From: Rhabdophis nuchalis
Taxonomy: Eukaryota > Chordata > Lepidosauria > Squamata > Natricidae
Direction: 5' to 3'
DNA length: 64,000 nucleotides
Assembly (NCBI GenBank): GCA_039707465.1
Contig: CM077644.1
Span: forward strand, 80,956,875-81,020,874
Shown: positions 1 to 13,339 of the stretch, one piece after another
Numbering within the stretch: the stretch's first letter is position 1
How the letters are laid out: each line of letters begins with the position of its first letter
Position numbers and translations under genes: made by a program
Notes under the pieces: model-generated
What the model was told of the DNA's origin: nothing
What the model saw: only the letters and a program-made list of their open reading frames with translations
Database searches by the model: none

Positions 1-2121
1 TCCGACCAGAACAGATTATTGCAAAGCTGCATTTACAGTATTTTTCTACCCTCTTCCTGGCATCTCTCAGTTTCAAGGTATCTTTGAAAGTGGAAAGGAT
101 TCAAGAGTATGTCCCTTTGGTACAGCCTTATGGCAGATTTAATTATTCCTTTTCTTGAACTGCCAAGAAGGTCTACCTGAACTCCTCAAAGAAAAATACA
201 TACAGTTCCTGAGCTAGTTGGGCTGACTGCGTCCTATACAAATGACCAGCCAATCTAGCACAGTATGAGATTCATTGATCTAAACTGACAACTTTTCTAA
301 TCTTACTCAGTATAAGATGCTGGAATTGATGGAGAGTATTTTGACAGATGTGGTTTGCTTGGTTTCTGAATGCTTCACAGAGCACCATCTGTGTACAAAT
401 AATACAAAGGCACAAGTCAGTGCTTTTCATCTTATAAATTATGATGCTAAGCATGAATTTACCATCGTCTGCTGTGGGGTATAGTTCACCCAGTACATAA
501 ATTCAGAGTATCTTGGAGAATAATACTTTCTTTCAGAGATCACATTGAAAAGACCCAGGCAACTTTACTATTGATAATAACACTTCAGTAAGTCATTCTC
601 TTCACCTCGTCACACTTAAAATAAACCACTATGCATGCTGCTCCATATTGCATAGTGTCATTACACCCATTCCTGCTTTTTGGTAACCTATTACCTTTAA
701 TGTGCAATAAGAAATTAAAAGGTCTATTTACAGGTATAGGAAACAACACCAGGCACAAATAATAATGAAAATCAAACTTGTATATTACAAAATTACAATC
801 AAATCAACAATGTTAGTATTTTGCTCCTCTTCTGCAATCATATCCTTAGAGAATTGTGCTTGTAGAAACTAGATTCTATATTTCATACAGCATAAACCCC
901 TTTGATGTCGTGGCTGAATAATTCACAACTATAATGGTGTTTGTGTGGTCATGTGATAAGTGAGATAAAGTGTCTTAAATGTGCTTCCAAGAATCATTTG
1001 AACAGTTTTAGTAATCCATAAAGGGTGGAAATGTCAAAAACAATTTCCACCACGAAAAATCACATGATCTACAACAGCCAGTTCTGTACTGCATCAATCT
1101 AGATGACCATTGGAAGTCAGCAAATAAGTAGCTAATAAAACTCTTTATGGCCTTCTAGTGGCATCAGGATTATTGCAGACCATGTCTGACAGCACTATTA
1201 TAATGGATATACTCAATAGGCCTTAGAAAACTTGAAAATAAAATTCTTAAAATTCTTAATTTTATAAAATTAACTATTTGTTTTCATTCACTTTTAGTAT
1301 GATTATTGATTTAAAACCAAGCACACATTTATCACACACATACAAAAGATGCATAAGAAGACGACGCTATAGAAAATGCTTAATTCAGAAAGTGGAGTTA
1401 ATTGCGTGTTAAAACTGCAGCAAAGGCCTTTTTCTCTCCATTGGCTCTTTCTGCTATCTTCTCTGTCCTTTACAGATGATTAGTTCTGTCTACTGCACCT
1501 GCTTTTAATCACTTAGAAAACTTTACACAGCAATCCTAAAGCCAGTCAAAGCTACTTGAATGGCTGGTGCATCCATAAAGAACATGATTCTATTGAGAAA
1601 GTAGTATATCTGCCATGGAGATCCTTTAAAGTGCTTATGGAAATTTCTGCAAACATATTCTGTTGCTGTTTTTACTGGCATGGGGATTTTTGTGAATATG
1701 TCAAGATAGGCTATACTATCCATTTTATGATTTATTCATCATTTGTCAGTTATAGCTTTTTATGTACACTGAGAGCTTATGCACCGAAGACAAATTCCTT
1801 ATGTGTCCAATCACACTTGGCCAAATATTTATATTCTATTCTATTCTATTCTGTTCTATTCTATCCCATCCCATCCCATCCCATCTTTCCAAACCCATCA
1901 ATGAATCAAGCTTAAAGCATCAGCAAGGACATTTATTTTCCATCCCATCAACAAATTGGAGAAACTGAATAATAACAAGAATGACAAAGGAAATGTTCCT
2001 CCTGTTTGCTTAGCCAATCAAATGGTTAAGCTTAGGAAATGATAGGTGTTCTGTTTTATATCTTCCCAATATTGGTAAAAGAGAAGAACAGAAATGTGAG
2101 GCAGAGGAGAGCAGGTAATAG
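1..2121. other. No gene seen; intronic or flanking DNA left of the LRRIQ3 IQ exon
   Basis: AT-rich sequence with no convincing exon on either strand. The only structured part is a (TTCTA)n then (CCCAT)n microsatellite at about 1833-1884. Later LRRIQ3 exons might be expected on the minus strand, but I could not identify any. Confidence 0.6.
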
Positions 2122-2129
2122 CTACTGTT

Positions 2130-2592
2130 CAGTGGTGGGTTTCAAAAATTTTTAGAACCTCTTCTCTAGCTGTGGTCTGCTTTGTGGGAGTGGCTTGCCA
2201 GCCATGTGACTGAATGGGAGTGGCTTGGCAGTCATGTGACTGGGTGGGCGTGACCAACTTGTAAAATGTGGTGAAACTCACTTAACAACGCTATTGCTTA
2301 GCAACCAAAATGTTGGCTCAGAAACGCTGGCATTTGAAGCACGCAAGTCTTAAAGCTGTCAAGTTACAAGACCCTTGCACCCCTAACCCTTTAGAAAAAA
2401 ATCCCAGGGGTGTTCAAACTTGACAGCTTTAAGACTTGTGGACTTCAACTCCCAGAATTCCTCCTCTCGCTCTTCATCTTGATGATGTGTGGACGGGTGG
2501 AGGGAGGGAGCTGGAACCGGTTCTAAATGGCACTGTAGATTTATGGAACCTCTTCAATAGAAGAGGTTAGAACTGGCAGGAACCCACCACTG
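2130..2592. mobile_element. Non-autonomous hAT element, 463 bp
   Basis: Terminal inverted repeats are CAGTGGTGGGTTTC at the left and GAACCCACCACTG at the right, and the AGAACCTCTTCT motif follows just inside both ends. Flanking 8-bp target duplications are CTACTGTT and CTACTATT (one mismatch). It carries no transposase. An internal block contains GACTTCAACTCCCAGAATTC, the same core as the fold-back hAT elements at 18.8 and 28.0 kb. Confidence 0.85.
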
Positions 2593-3582
2593 CTACTATT
2601 TCTATCTATTTGAAAACAAGTCCCTTCAATCTTCTGCCGGACTCTAGAAAAAATTCAGAAATATAAAGTTACAACCTCACATAAGATTATATTTGATATA
2701 TTTAATATAAAATAGAGCCAGGCCATTTATTTTATATATATTTATTGGATAATGAAGTTTTAAAGAATTCATTTGCTCATGTTTTAAGATAACATTTGAC
2801 AAGAAAAATTCTCAAGAATGTACGATTTTTATAATTTATATGGCATGCATTTATTAAATTTCTCACTGTGTACTTTGCAAAATTGTCTTCAATTAATCAA
2901 TATTGATTAATGCAAAAAGACTGCATTAATCCAGAATGCAAAAAATTCAGCTGGGTAACCCTGGACCAGTCATTCTCTCTCATCCCAAGTCACCTCATAA
3001 GGTTGTTGAGAGGGAAAAGAGGAAGAAAAAGTGGATTGGATATGTTCATTGCCTTGACTTACGTAAAAAAATAATAAAGGCAGGATACACATAAATTGGA
3101 ACAAATAAAAATATTAATACCAAGCATTAATTGCTGCTTAGAGAAACATAATTGAGTGTTACAGAATGCATTTTCTTATAGGCTAACATCTTATAGGTTG
3201 GAGACCTATTTGTTCTGACTAAAACTAGAAGGGCTTTCTATTTTCTCATAACGCAATGGTTATTGTTGAAATTTAATGCTAGAAGTTCTAAGAAAGCACT
3301 GTTTATATGTGTGGCCTATTTCTTTCCCAAAATCTTTAATGTGATTTTCAAATAACTCTTTTGTTTTAAAGGAGTAATTTGTACCTAAGTTTAGCATTTA
3401 TACTTCTTGAAAGTAGCTGTCTACAATGTTTAAGATTAGGTTAATGTTTAGGGGAAAATATTCAGGATGATATAAATTTGAGCTTTACAGGAGGTTAACA
3501 TGAGAAATACTTTGCAACTGATTAATTCACATATTAAATTATAATTTTATCTGCTTAACTGTCCCATTTCATGATAAAATGA
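2593..3582. other. No gene or recognised repeat
   Basis: AT-rich intronic-type sequence. Nothing supports coding or a named repeat on either strand. Confidence 0.5.
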
Positions 3583-3831
3583 TAGCCCTAGTAACACAGC
3601 AGTTAGAATGCAGTATTGAATGCTAACTCTGCCCACAGCCTGGAGTTCAATCCTGACTTGGCTCAAGGTTGACTCAGCTCTCCATCTTTCCAAGGTCAGT
3701 AAAATGAGAACCCACATTGTTGGGGTAAATATACTGACATTTGTAAATGTTCAGAGAGGGCTATAAATCATTATGAGACGGTACATAAGTCTAAGTGCTA
3801 TTGCTATCGCTAAATTTTATATTAGTTTATT
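3583..3831 (+). mobile_element. tRNA-derived SINE ending in TAAGTCTAAGTGCTATTGCTA-type tail
   Basis: The head resembles a pol III tRNA promoter, with an A-box-like TAACACAGCAGTTAGAATG and a B-box-like GAGTTCAATCC. The tail has GGGCTATAAATCA and a CTAAGTGCTATTGCTA terminus. A second copy of the 3' half is at 63070-63187 with the same terminus. No coding capacity. Confidence 0.75.
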
Positions 3832-4333
3832 CTGAATACTTTATCTCATAATTCATTTGCATTACATCTAGCTAAAACTAATCAGAAGTGTTGCTTATGG
3901 ATATTTTCTATATGGAATGTTGGGTGTAACTAAAGATGTTCCAGTTTCAAGTGTGCTTAATTATAAACAAACCATGGATAGATATTCTGCTAGCCACACA
4001 ACTCAGGTGAAGAAGACAGTATTTCAACCAATTGGAAGGTTTAGCATGCCTACACAAATATGTCTTGTCTAAATCACTTAGGCTCGTATCTTAAGTAATT
4101 GTACCGACCTGGGAATCAATATTACTGCACTCAGTGGAATTTCCTTCTGAGAAAACACATACAGGATTATATTGTTAACAGATTTGTGGCAGAGACAATA
4201 TTTTAATTAGGAAATTCCTCACTCAAAGTTTAGAGATTTTTATTAATATAGAATTTTTCCCACTTGCACCTAAACATGAAACAAACATACCCTTTGTTGT
4301 TGTTGTTGTGTCCACATAACATCCATTTCTTAA

Positions 4334-4525
4334 GTAAAAAGGTAACGGTTCCCCTCGTACATATGTGCTAGTCGTTCCCGACTCTAGGGTGTGCTGCTGA
4401 TCTGCGTTTCAAAACTGAAGAGCCAGTGCTGTCCAAAGATGTCTCCGTGGTCATGTGGCCAGCATGATTAAATGCCAAAGGCACACAGAACGCTGTTACC
4501 TTCCCAACAAAGTGTTCCCTATTTT
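4334..4525 (-). mobile_element. Sauria-type SINE, 3' part, reversed
   Basis: The segment aligns in reverse to the 3' half of the SINE at 9984: shared blocks include the CATGTGGCCAGCATG motif and the GTCCAAAGATGTCTCCGTGG stretch. The tRNA-related head is missing. Confidence 0.65.
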
Positions 4526-4982
4526 CTAGTATTAATAATCATAGAACAACTCACAGCCATAAAAATTATGATACTTCAGTCATAATAATTCATAATCTTA
4601 TAATAAATTAGAACCAGACATTATTAGAAACTTCCATTTCATACCCAGGTACTTATTACTCTTCATTAATCTTCAGTCCTCAAATATGTACTGGAAAAGC
4701 ACCTTTTCAAAAGCTTTCTGAATACCAGGGGCGAGTTTGAAAAGATATTCCACAGAAGGGAAGTGTTTGCAAAAAAATGTTTTGTGTGAATAGGTAGAGG
4801 GATTCCCAGCAAGCATTCTCTGAAAATTATCCTTTGTAGTAAGCAGTATCATGGATAACCACTTCTAGGTCACATAGGATTTTAGAGTTTGTAATAATTA
4901 TCTTGAACTGAACCTAAGATCAACCAATGACCAATGCAGCTCTCGAAATATTGGTGGTGCAAGATGATATTGGGTTAACATG
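4526..4982. other. No gene or recognised repeat
   Basis: AT-rich sequence with no supported exon or repeat boundary. Confidence 0.45.
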
Positions 4983-5265
4983 TCAGCTGCTGCATTTTAC
5001 ATTAGTTGCAACTATTTCCTTCTTTATCCCAATATCATCTAAAGTAGCTTTAAGATGTATAAAATCCACCAAGCTTTTCCAGTCATTACTTTGCTGATTC
5101 AAATATGGGTGAACAGAACTTTCTTTAACAGGTTGCATTTTCTTTATCAGTACTGGTACTAAAACAATATTACAAAGAGACCTAATTCCAAAACTGTCCA
5201 AAACCAGTCTTAAAGTGTGTGAAATCTACTAGGCTTTGTCACTCATTACCTTGGAGGAAAGTTAG
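4983..5265 (-). repeat. Unidentified coding-like direct repeat of about 160 bp, two copies
   Basis: On the minus strand two segments align base for base over about 65 nt. The one near 5105-5040 reads QSNDWKSLVDFIHLKATLDD; the one near 5265-5200 reads QGNE-stop-QSLVDFTHFKTG in the same register. Between them lies an open frame including PVLIKKMQPVKESSVHPYLN. This looks like a decayed protein-coding module duplicated in tandem, perhaps from a retroelement or processed gene. I do not recognise the family, and it does not match LRRIQ3. Confidence 0.4.
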
Positions 5266-5320
5266 GTACTTGACATGTCTAAATACAGAACCATTGAAGG
5301 AAATAAATTTCATCCTACTA

Positions 5321-5704
5321 CTGCTAGTCCTCGATTTACAACAGTTCATTTAGTGACTGTTCAAAGTTAGAATGGCACTGAAAAAAATGGCTTATGACTG
5401 TTTTTCATAGTAATGATCTTTGCAGCATCCCCATGATCATCCGATCAAAATTCAGATGCTTGGCAACTGGATCATATTTATGATGCAGAGTCACGTGATC
5501 ACATTTTGTGAGTTTTTGAACAAGCGAAGTCAATGGGAAAGCCAGATTGATTTCTCAATTGGGTTACTATCTTATCAACTGCAGCAATTCATTTAACATC
5601 TGTGGAAAGAAAGATTGTAAAATGGGGGAAACTCATTTAACAAATGTTTCACTTAAAACCAGAAATATTGGGCTCAATTGTGGTCGTAAGTTCAGAACTA
5701 CTTG
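5321..5704 (-). mobile_element. TA-flanked MITE, pogo/mariner-like, copy 1
   Basis: Ends are CTGCTAGTCCTCGATTTAC and, reversed, the TAGTTCTGAACTTACGACC-type end, flanked by TA on both sides. Internal blocks such as TGATCATGTGACC-like and AACTGTTGTAAG-like strings are shared with the copies at 38521, 55972 and 57327. No transposase. Confidence 0.7.
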
Positions 5705-6777
5705 TATAGCTGTCTATTGATTCAAGATTGGTGATTAGTGTTTCATTTTAGGTATAGAGAAAAGCTCTGTGGCATATGCATTTTGATGTTGGCCAATTCC
5801 TGGTTCTCAGAAAATATAAATTACCATATGTTGTGCCACACACCTGAAATATCATATATAAAAATGCTAAAATAATTTTAACTGTCACAAATTACTTCAT
5901 ACAAATGACACATTCAGAATTGGGCAGCCCACATAATCATTTGGTTTTGGTGAGTAGAAATGCTTATCATTTACCCGATATTTGAAATTTTCTTTACTAA
6001 ATTTAAAAATCTGTAATTATTTTGTATCTAATGACATTACCTGTAACTTTCATATATTTTTGAGATCAATGGCACATTATAATTGTTATAGGCATTAACC
6101 TATTAATCTATTCAGTTTGCAGCAACTTCACACAATAATTATAAAGCTACTTGAGACAAGTATAAATTGCACTAACAAAAAAATGAAAATGATTGTACCG
6201 TTTAATTTCAACTTATTTGCTCTGAGAACAAAAACAGGAAAGCTTCAAAAATCCTCATAAGTAGAAATTGCAGAATTTTATAGGACCTATTGTGTCTGGG
6301 ATACATACATTGCTTTTGTGATTTTTTAAAATTAACTATTCTATGTCAAATTTGTTTCAGTTTACAGAATAAATTTAAAGATGCAATCTTAAAATGTGAC
6401 CATGTATGTTAGCCCCATTTTAGAATATCTGTGCTGTGTCAGGGTTTTTTCCGCACAAACATTTCATAATATATCAGTTTATACAACAGCAATAACATTG
6501 GTGAAAATATTCAGAATTAAATAAAGTAAATCTAGAACCATTAAAATCAGTGCATTTTCCAAAGTGGGAAATTCAAACTATAGAGTTTTGTTCTCACAGT
6601 ACTGAAATAACTAATGACAGCAAAAGTGCTTAATCAATGAATCAGCAACTATATCTTTCAGTTCTAAAATATTCAATTAAAATCTGTACAGGATTGTTCC
6701 ATACACATTTGACAAGGCAACTTTATTTAGATACATGAAAATATCAGTTTATTAAAACTAAGTAAAAATAAACTTAC
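5705..6777. other. LRRIQ3 intron, no feature recognised
   Basis: AT-rich sequence following the IQ exon donor. No exon or repeat boundary could be supported. Confidence 0.55.
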
Positions 6778-6911
6778 CACCATGTTTTTCTACTTAAATA
6801 TCCTCTGATCCATCTCTGAATAATCAAGATTGGTGAATGATGAACTAGAACATGATTGATCTTGGAAATTATATTTCTTACTATTTTCATTTCTTCCTGA
6901 AAATTAGTATC
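6778..6911 (-). CDS. LRRIQ3: LRRIQ3 third coding exon, carrying the IQ motif
   Basis: This exon is too short for a simple ORF scan. On the minus strand, an acceptor TTTTTAG is followed by 134 nt encoding 44 residues plus two bases, then a consensus donor GTAAGT (6777-6772). The translation opens DTNFQEEMKIVRNIISKINH and contains the IQ calmodulin-binding core SPILIIQRWIRGYLSRK, which fits the IQxxxRGxxxR pattern and closely parallels the human segment. It enters in phase 0, matching the 12.8 kb exon, and leaves in phase 2. The remaining coding exons, which form a long charged helical tail in the human protein, were not identified in 1-6777 and probably lie beyond the left edge. Confidence 0.9.
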
Positions 6912-8193
<1,282 letters not shown>

Positions 8194-8579
8194 GTATTAG
8201 TATGAATGATGTTCTTCCATGAATGTTATAAATAAGCTATTTTGAAGAATGTAATATAGTTTGATTATACAGGAATTTCATGAATAAAGATTCAATAGGG
8301 ATTTTTATGAACAGCATTTTTTCTCAGTACAGAATTCATTATTTCAGAATTCAAATAAAATCAATTAAAAGGCTATTCCCTTTCTCTATTATTTAACGAT
8401 TCTAATAAGCAAGTGTTTCTTATTAGCATGTGATCAAAAACAGGACCCTCTTTTACTGGTAGAAAACTTCAGAACAATAAACTCCTATATAGCATGCACT
8501 TAAATTTTTCCTATATCATGAATTAAGACACATCAGGATTTATCTTTTTACAGGAAATGAAATTGTAAATTTTGTCTGC

Positions 8580-8766
8580 GAATCCTGTGTGTGTGTGTGT
8601 GTGTGTGTGTGTTATGTGTTTGAGCTATAAAAAATATTTAAAAAATTACACAACGGAACTCATAGCTTTCTGTCTAGATGGTCTCTGGTGATGAGCTGAA
8701 AGGCAGAAAAAGAGGGCTTAGCAGGGTGTTGTGACACAAGTATATATATATAGTATAGTACTATAC
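8580..8766 (-). repeat. Unnamed tRNA-like composite repeat, fragment A
   Basis: After a (TG)n tract (8586-8611) the sequence contains CACAACGGAACTCATAGC, GATGGTCTCTGGTGA and AGGGTGTTGTGACACAAG, all shared with fragments at 15410-15540/16663-16735 and with the cluster at 31279-32265. The young hAT at 8767 has inserted in its TA-rich end. Confidence 0.6.
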
Positions 8767-9866
8767 CAGTGATGGTGAACCTATGGCACACGTGCCACAG
8801 GAGCCATTTGTCAGGGCACGCGAGGCGATGCCCTGTCAGCTAGCCAGCGCGCACGCGTGCGCTGGCCAGCTGACTTTTTTCACCCTATGAAGCCTTTGGA
8901 GCCTGGGGAGGGTGAAAAGAAACCCCACCTCACCACCCAAAGGCTCTCCAGAGGCTTCATGAACTTCCCTGAAGTCTCCGGACCGCTCAAAATGACGCTG
9001 CAAGCAATTGGAGGTCACTTCCGATTTTGGCGGTGCATCATTTTGAGTGCTCCGGAGGCTTCCCAGGCCCTCCGGAGGCCCTCCGGAGGCTTCAGCAACC
9101 TCCAAGAGGCTTCCCTGAAGTCTCCGGAGCACTCAAAATGACGCTGCAAGCAATCGGAGGTCACTTCCGGTTTCGGTGGCGTGTCATTTTGAGTGCTCCG
9201 GAGGCTTCAGGGAAGCCTCCTGAAGGTTGCTGAAGCCTCCGGAGAGCCTCTGGAGGGCCTGGGAAGCCTCTGGAGCACTCAAAATGATGCACCGCCAAAA
9301 CTGGAAGGGACCTCCGATTTGCTTGCAGCGTCATTTTGAGTGCTCCAGAGGCTTCAGCAACCTTCAGGAGGCTTCCCTTAAGCCTCTGGACCACTCAAAA
9401 TGATGCTGCAAGCAAATCGGAGGTCACTTCCGGTTTCGGCGGCACATCATTTTGAGTGCTTCGGAGGCTTCCCAGTCCATCCGGAGGCTTCAGCGACCTT
9501 CAGGGGGTTTCCCTAAAGCTTCCGGAGCACTCAAAATGATGCGCCACCGAAACCGGCAGTGACCTCCGATTGCTTGCAGTGTCATTTTGACTGCTCCTGA
9601 GGCTTCAGGGAAGTTCATGAAGCCTCCGGAGGGCCTGGGGGTGGGGGGAGAGGGAGGCTCTTTTCGCCCTCCCCAGGCTCCTATAAAGCCTCTGGAGCCT
9701 GGGGAGGGCGAAAAGAGCATGTAAAAATGGGGGGGGGGGAATCTGTAGTGCACGCATGCACACTAGGGGGTTGCGCATTGCATTATGGGTGCGGCACGCC
9801 CGCACATGACCCCCCCTGCGCTCTCCCCCTTATGGCACGTGAGCCTAAAAAGGTTCGCCATCACTG
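8767..9866. mobile_element. Non-autonomous hAT element, 1.1 kb, with internal inverted modules
   Basis: Left end CAGTGATGGTGAACCTATGG and right end AGGTTCGCCATCACTG are inverted repeats. They are flanked by the perfect 8-bp duplication TACTATAC (8759-8766 and 9867-9874). The interior is GC-rich and contains five modules of about 80 bp bounded by GAGCACTCAAAATGA-type and TCATTTTGAGTGCTC-type arms, not all in the same orientation, separated by GGAGGCTTC strings. No transposase frame is present, so it needs an autonomous partner. Confidence 0.93.
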
Positions 9867-9983
9867 TACTATACTATATATATATATATATATATATCAT
9901 ATTGTAGAGTGTAAAAACTACCATTGAAGAGATATTTGCCTTTATGCCTCCTTGAACAATTTGGATATATAGCATTATATATA

Positions 9984-10330
9984 GGGGTGGCTCAGTGGCT
10001 AAGACGCTGAGCTTGTTGACCAGAAGGTTGGCAGTTTAGCGATTCGAATCCCTTATGCCATGTAACAGAGTGAGCTCTCATTAGTTGTCCCAGCTTCTGC
10101 CAACCTAGCAGTTCGAAAGCATGTAAAAATGCAAGTAAAAAAATAAGAATCATCTTTGGTGAGAAGGTAACAGTGCTCTGTGCACCTTCAGCATTTAGTC
10201 ACACCGGCCACATGACCATGGAAATGTCTTTGGACAGTGCTGACCCTTTGGTTTTGAATCAGAGATGAGAACTGCTCCCTAGAGACAGAAATGACTAGCA
10301 TACGTGTACGGGGGAATCTCTACCCCCCCC
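9984..10330 (+). mobile_element. Sauria-type tRNA-derived SINE
   Basis: The head is tRNA-like, with A box TGGCTCAGTGGCTAAGACGC and B box CGATTCGAATCCC. The body contains TCACACCGGCCACATGACCA and GACAGTGCTGACCC, typical of squamate SINEs, and ends in a C/A-rich tract. The order of pol III boxes shows plus orientation. Confidence 0.85.
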
Positions 10331-10499
10331 CCCCACACACACACAAAGTGATTTGTTCTCCACAAATCTTAAAATTAAGTAGATAACTCAATTGAACAAG
10401 AGGATCAAAACATTTTGTTTATTCATTGTGGAAATTGATCCAAAGCTACATATTTGTGTGTGTGTGCTTTTCAGTAACTGGTGTGCCCCCCCCCAGCCC

Positions 10500-10985
10500 C
10501 CTTGTACAGCAATCACTGGAACTAAATATGAATGTGAATTGTTGATCAGTCCTATGTATCAGCTTTGAGGAATATTACCTCATTCATCCTTATAGAATGG
10601 CTTCAACTCAGGGATTTTGGTGGGCTAATTGAATGAACTGTGTGCTTCAGGTCCTTTCACAATATTTCTCTAGGCTTCAAGTCAAAATATTGACTCGATC
10701 ATTTCCTTCTGCTTTTATCATTCTTCGGTCATGCAACTCTATGTTTGGGCTATTGATTTGCTGCATGATAAATTTTGTCTTGAAATCAGTTCCCTGACAG
10801 ATACCCTGACATTTTCCTGTAGAATTTGTTAATACAATTCAAAATTCACAGTTCCATCAATGACGGCAAGCCGTTCTGCTCCAGAATGGTACAGCAGCTC
10901 CAAACCATATTGCCATCACCAGGTTTCAGCAATGGGATAGGTTTGTTATGCTATCACTATTTGCTTTTCACCAAACCTTATTCAA
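10500..10985 (-). pseudogene. Tc1-like transposase remnant
   Basis: Reading the minus strand across frames gives pieces matching Tc1-family transposases: GAERLAVIDGTVNFELYNKF (central block after the KHGGGS region) and later DLKPREIL with KDLKHTVHSISPPK, corresponding to the SPDLNPIE catalytic region. Several stops and frameshifts destroy it. Tc1 transposases cut and paste at TA sites; the inverted ends were not located. Confidence 0.72.
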
Positions 10986-11049
10986 CAAGGAGATTTCTTT
11001 AGTTTCTCTTTGTATCTTTCCTGGAACAGCTTGAGCAGTTTTTCTTTGT

Positions 11050-12350
11050 ATCTTCTCAGAAAGAATTTCCTTGATTTATTATTTGTTTGTTTGTTTGAAT
11101 CCCACCTTTCATATATTGTTTTCCAAGTCACTCTTCTGATTTATTATGTGTATGTCCTTTTTAATTATTAAAATTGTTTTCATTTGTAAATCAATTTTGA
11201 CATTATTTTCCATATAACTATTATGGCATTTTAAAATTTATTTTCAGACCCACATCTTGTTTCTTTTACAATCCAGTATTTTTCAAACTCCAAATCCACC
11301 TGCAAATCAGTCTCTGTTTAATCCAATAAAATCTGTTGTTTTTCTATAGCCTGTGCTATAGTGGCACACAATTTTGTAAGTAATTTCTGAGTAAACTGGT
11401 CACAAAAAGCCTTAATTTCTCATATAATCTAATAGCACAGCCTCATTGTATTAATAGTCTGTTCTTCTTTAAAAGTAATTCTTTCTGTAGCTAGTCTTTA
11501 AGTCCCCTCTTACCATCTGTTTGTTTTCCTTTCAGCAAAAGTTTCCCACAGGAGGATTTCTTAACATTAATTTCAAAAACTTCATATACGATGTTATAAA
11601 TTTTTGAACATCTTATAGGAAATATTTTCTCAGGTCCATCTATCCTATTAACTTTCCAAAATCAACATTCTAGTCCCACTTTTGCTGTTTCCCCCCCTTC
11701 CCCCCAAAATCAAAGCTTCTCTTGTTAATCCTTAAACTTACACAGAGCTTCTTTCATCCAGGATGAAAGGAAACTCTCTCAGTGCAGTATAACTTATGTT
11801 TTGGAAGGTTGTTAACGCCAAAGAAGTAGTAAGCTGTTTCCTAAAGTAATTAAGAGAGGAAGTATGCAAACACAATGTCTCTTTAAGGGGTGCTGAGCAT
11901 GAATTAGGCAAAATGCCCAAGCCCTCACACAAATTCACTGGAGAGTGCCATTTTGCAATCTCTTCGCAGGGAGAATCTGTATGAAGCCATAAATGGGTGC
12001 ACCTTATTTTCTCTCAGTTTTCTAAGCAGCCAATCCCTTCACCAACTCCTATTTTCACTCAAATTTGTAGACTCCACTAAAAGCACAGTCATGCTCAGTC
12101 TGCCAAGCTGCCCTGGAGATCTGCAAGCTAAAATAGAAGACACTTTGGAAATGGCAGGAAATCCACACTCTGTACCTCCTCTATCTATTTTGTTAAAATC
12201 CTGTAATACTTCTCAAAGATGGTTCCCAATGAATTCAATACAATGCACTTCTGAAGTTATAAATATTGAGACTATACTAAAAGCAACTCAGAGATTTACA
12301 ACCACTTTCCACAACTAATACTCATATTGAGACTTATTTTTTCCTCAGAG
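11050..12350 (-). other. Unassigned, possibly decayed retroelement 5' region
   Basis: This stretch between the Tc1 remnant and a SINE holds a 121-codon plus-strand frame (11953-12318) without recognisable domain. On the minus strand it has the look of a LINE 5' leader followed by lysine- and glutamate-rich broken frames, but no diagnostic motif. I cannot name it. Confidence 0.2.
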
Positions 12351-12477
12351 CAGCAAACATTCCACAAACGTACTTGCAGGATGTCTATTGAGAGGCAGAA
12401 TCTTTGTCTACACTAAAGTCTAAACAGAAATGTTCTGGCTTGAACATAGATAAAGGCACAGATTGTTAGAATATACA

Positions 12478-12695
12478 GGCAAAGATAAAAGTTTCCCCTG
12501 CCCAGTCATGTCAGGCCCTGGAGGGTGGCGCTCATCTACATTTACTAGCCAAGGGAGTGAGCATTATCCAAAGACCTTTCTGTGGCCATATGGCTGGCAT
12601 GCCTATATGCCAGACCTCATGGAACATTGTTTACTTTCCCACCAAAGTGGTACCTATTTATCTGCTTGCATTTGCATGCTTTCAAACTGAGAATA
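12478..12695 (-). mobile_element. Sauria-type SINE, 3' part, reversed
   Basis: Shares with the SINE at 9984, in reverse, the CCATATGGCTGGCATG and CCAAAGACCTTTCTGTGG blocks and the CCCACCAAAGTGGTACCTAT end. The tRNA-related head is absent or too degraded. Confidence 0.7.
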
Positions 12696-12768
12696 TATTT
12701 AAAACTTAGTTTTCCTAGGAAAGCATACATAATAACACTTTAATACCGTTAAATTACTCTGTGTTTAC

Positions 12769-13092
12769 CTTTCCAGAAAGAGGGTAATAGTCAACAAAAA
12801 AGTCCAGCGTAAATGGTTTGAATTGTTCAGGTAGTCTCCAACCTTCAGTTATTTCTTCATCAGAAATGACATAGTAGTCTAGCGCCTTGAGTGAAAAAAT
12901 GCTGTTAACAACAATGTGTCTATAGGCAATTTTCAAACACAGTGGAGTGTTATATAAAGTGAGTGCAATAAGATCAGGGCAAAAAGATAATGAATGCACA
13001 TCTTCCAGTGTTGAAATTCCGTTATCATGTAGATATAATAATTGTAAATTCTTCATATATCTCCAAAACATTGGACCAGGAAGTAATTCTAG
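12769..13092 (-). CDS. LRRIQ3: LRRIQ3 second coding exon
   Basis: This exon encodes 108 residues that continue the leucine-rich repeats of LRRIQ3. It begins LELLPGPMFWRYMKNLQLLY after an acceptor TTTCAG at its upper edge and ends PLSGK before donor GTAAAC (768-763 of the 12 kb line). Both edges are phase 0, so it joins the 17.0 kb exon and the 6.8 kb exon without a frame change. Recognisable parts are the repeat NLQLLYLHDNG, the repeat CPDLIALTLYNTPL, and the cap region VNSIFSLKALDYYVISDEEI, which nearly matches VNSIWPLKALDHHVISDEEI as I remember it from the human protein. No stop interrupts the exon. The intron separating it from the first coding exon (about 3.9 kb) holds three DNA transposons. 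Confidence 0.92.
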
Positions 13093-13339
13093 CTGAAATA
13101 GGGTTGAAAAACAAGTTTAAAAAGAGAGAAAAATGAAAAATTATTTAATAAATATGTTAGTTCACTTGAAGAGTATATAATTCTTTAAAAAGCACCACCA
13201 TCAAATCTGGCCCATAATTACAATTTAGTACTCCCAAAGTTTGCCTTTTCAAGTACGAAAGAAAAAAAGGCCAGTCATTGTCCACCAATATACTTGTAAT
13301 TCCACAAAAGTTTCCTATACCCAAATAACATAATGGAAA

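Noticed and set aside
11953..12318. 121-codon frame
   Set aside because: No recognisable domain, no splice context and no conservation evidence; likely chance within a decayed repeat.
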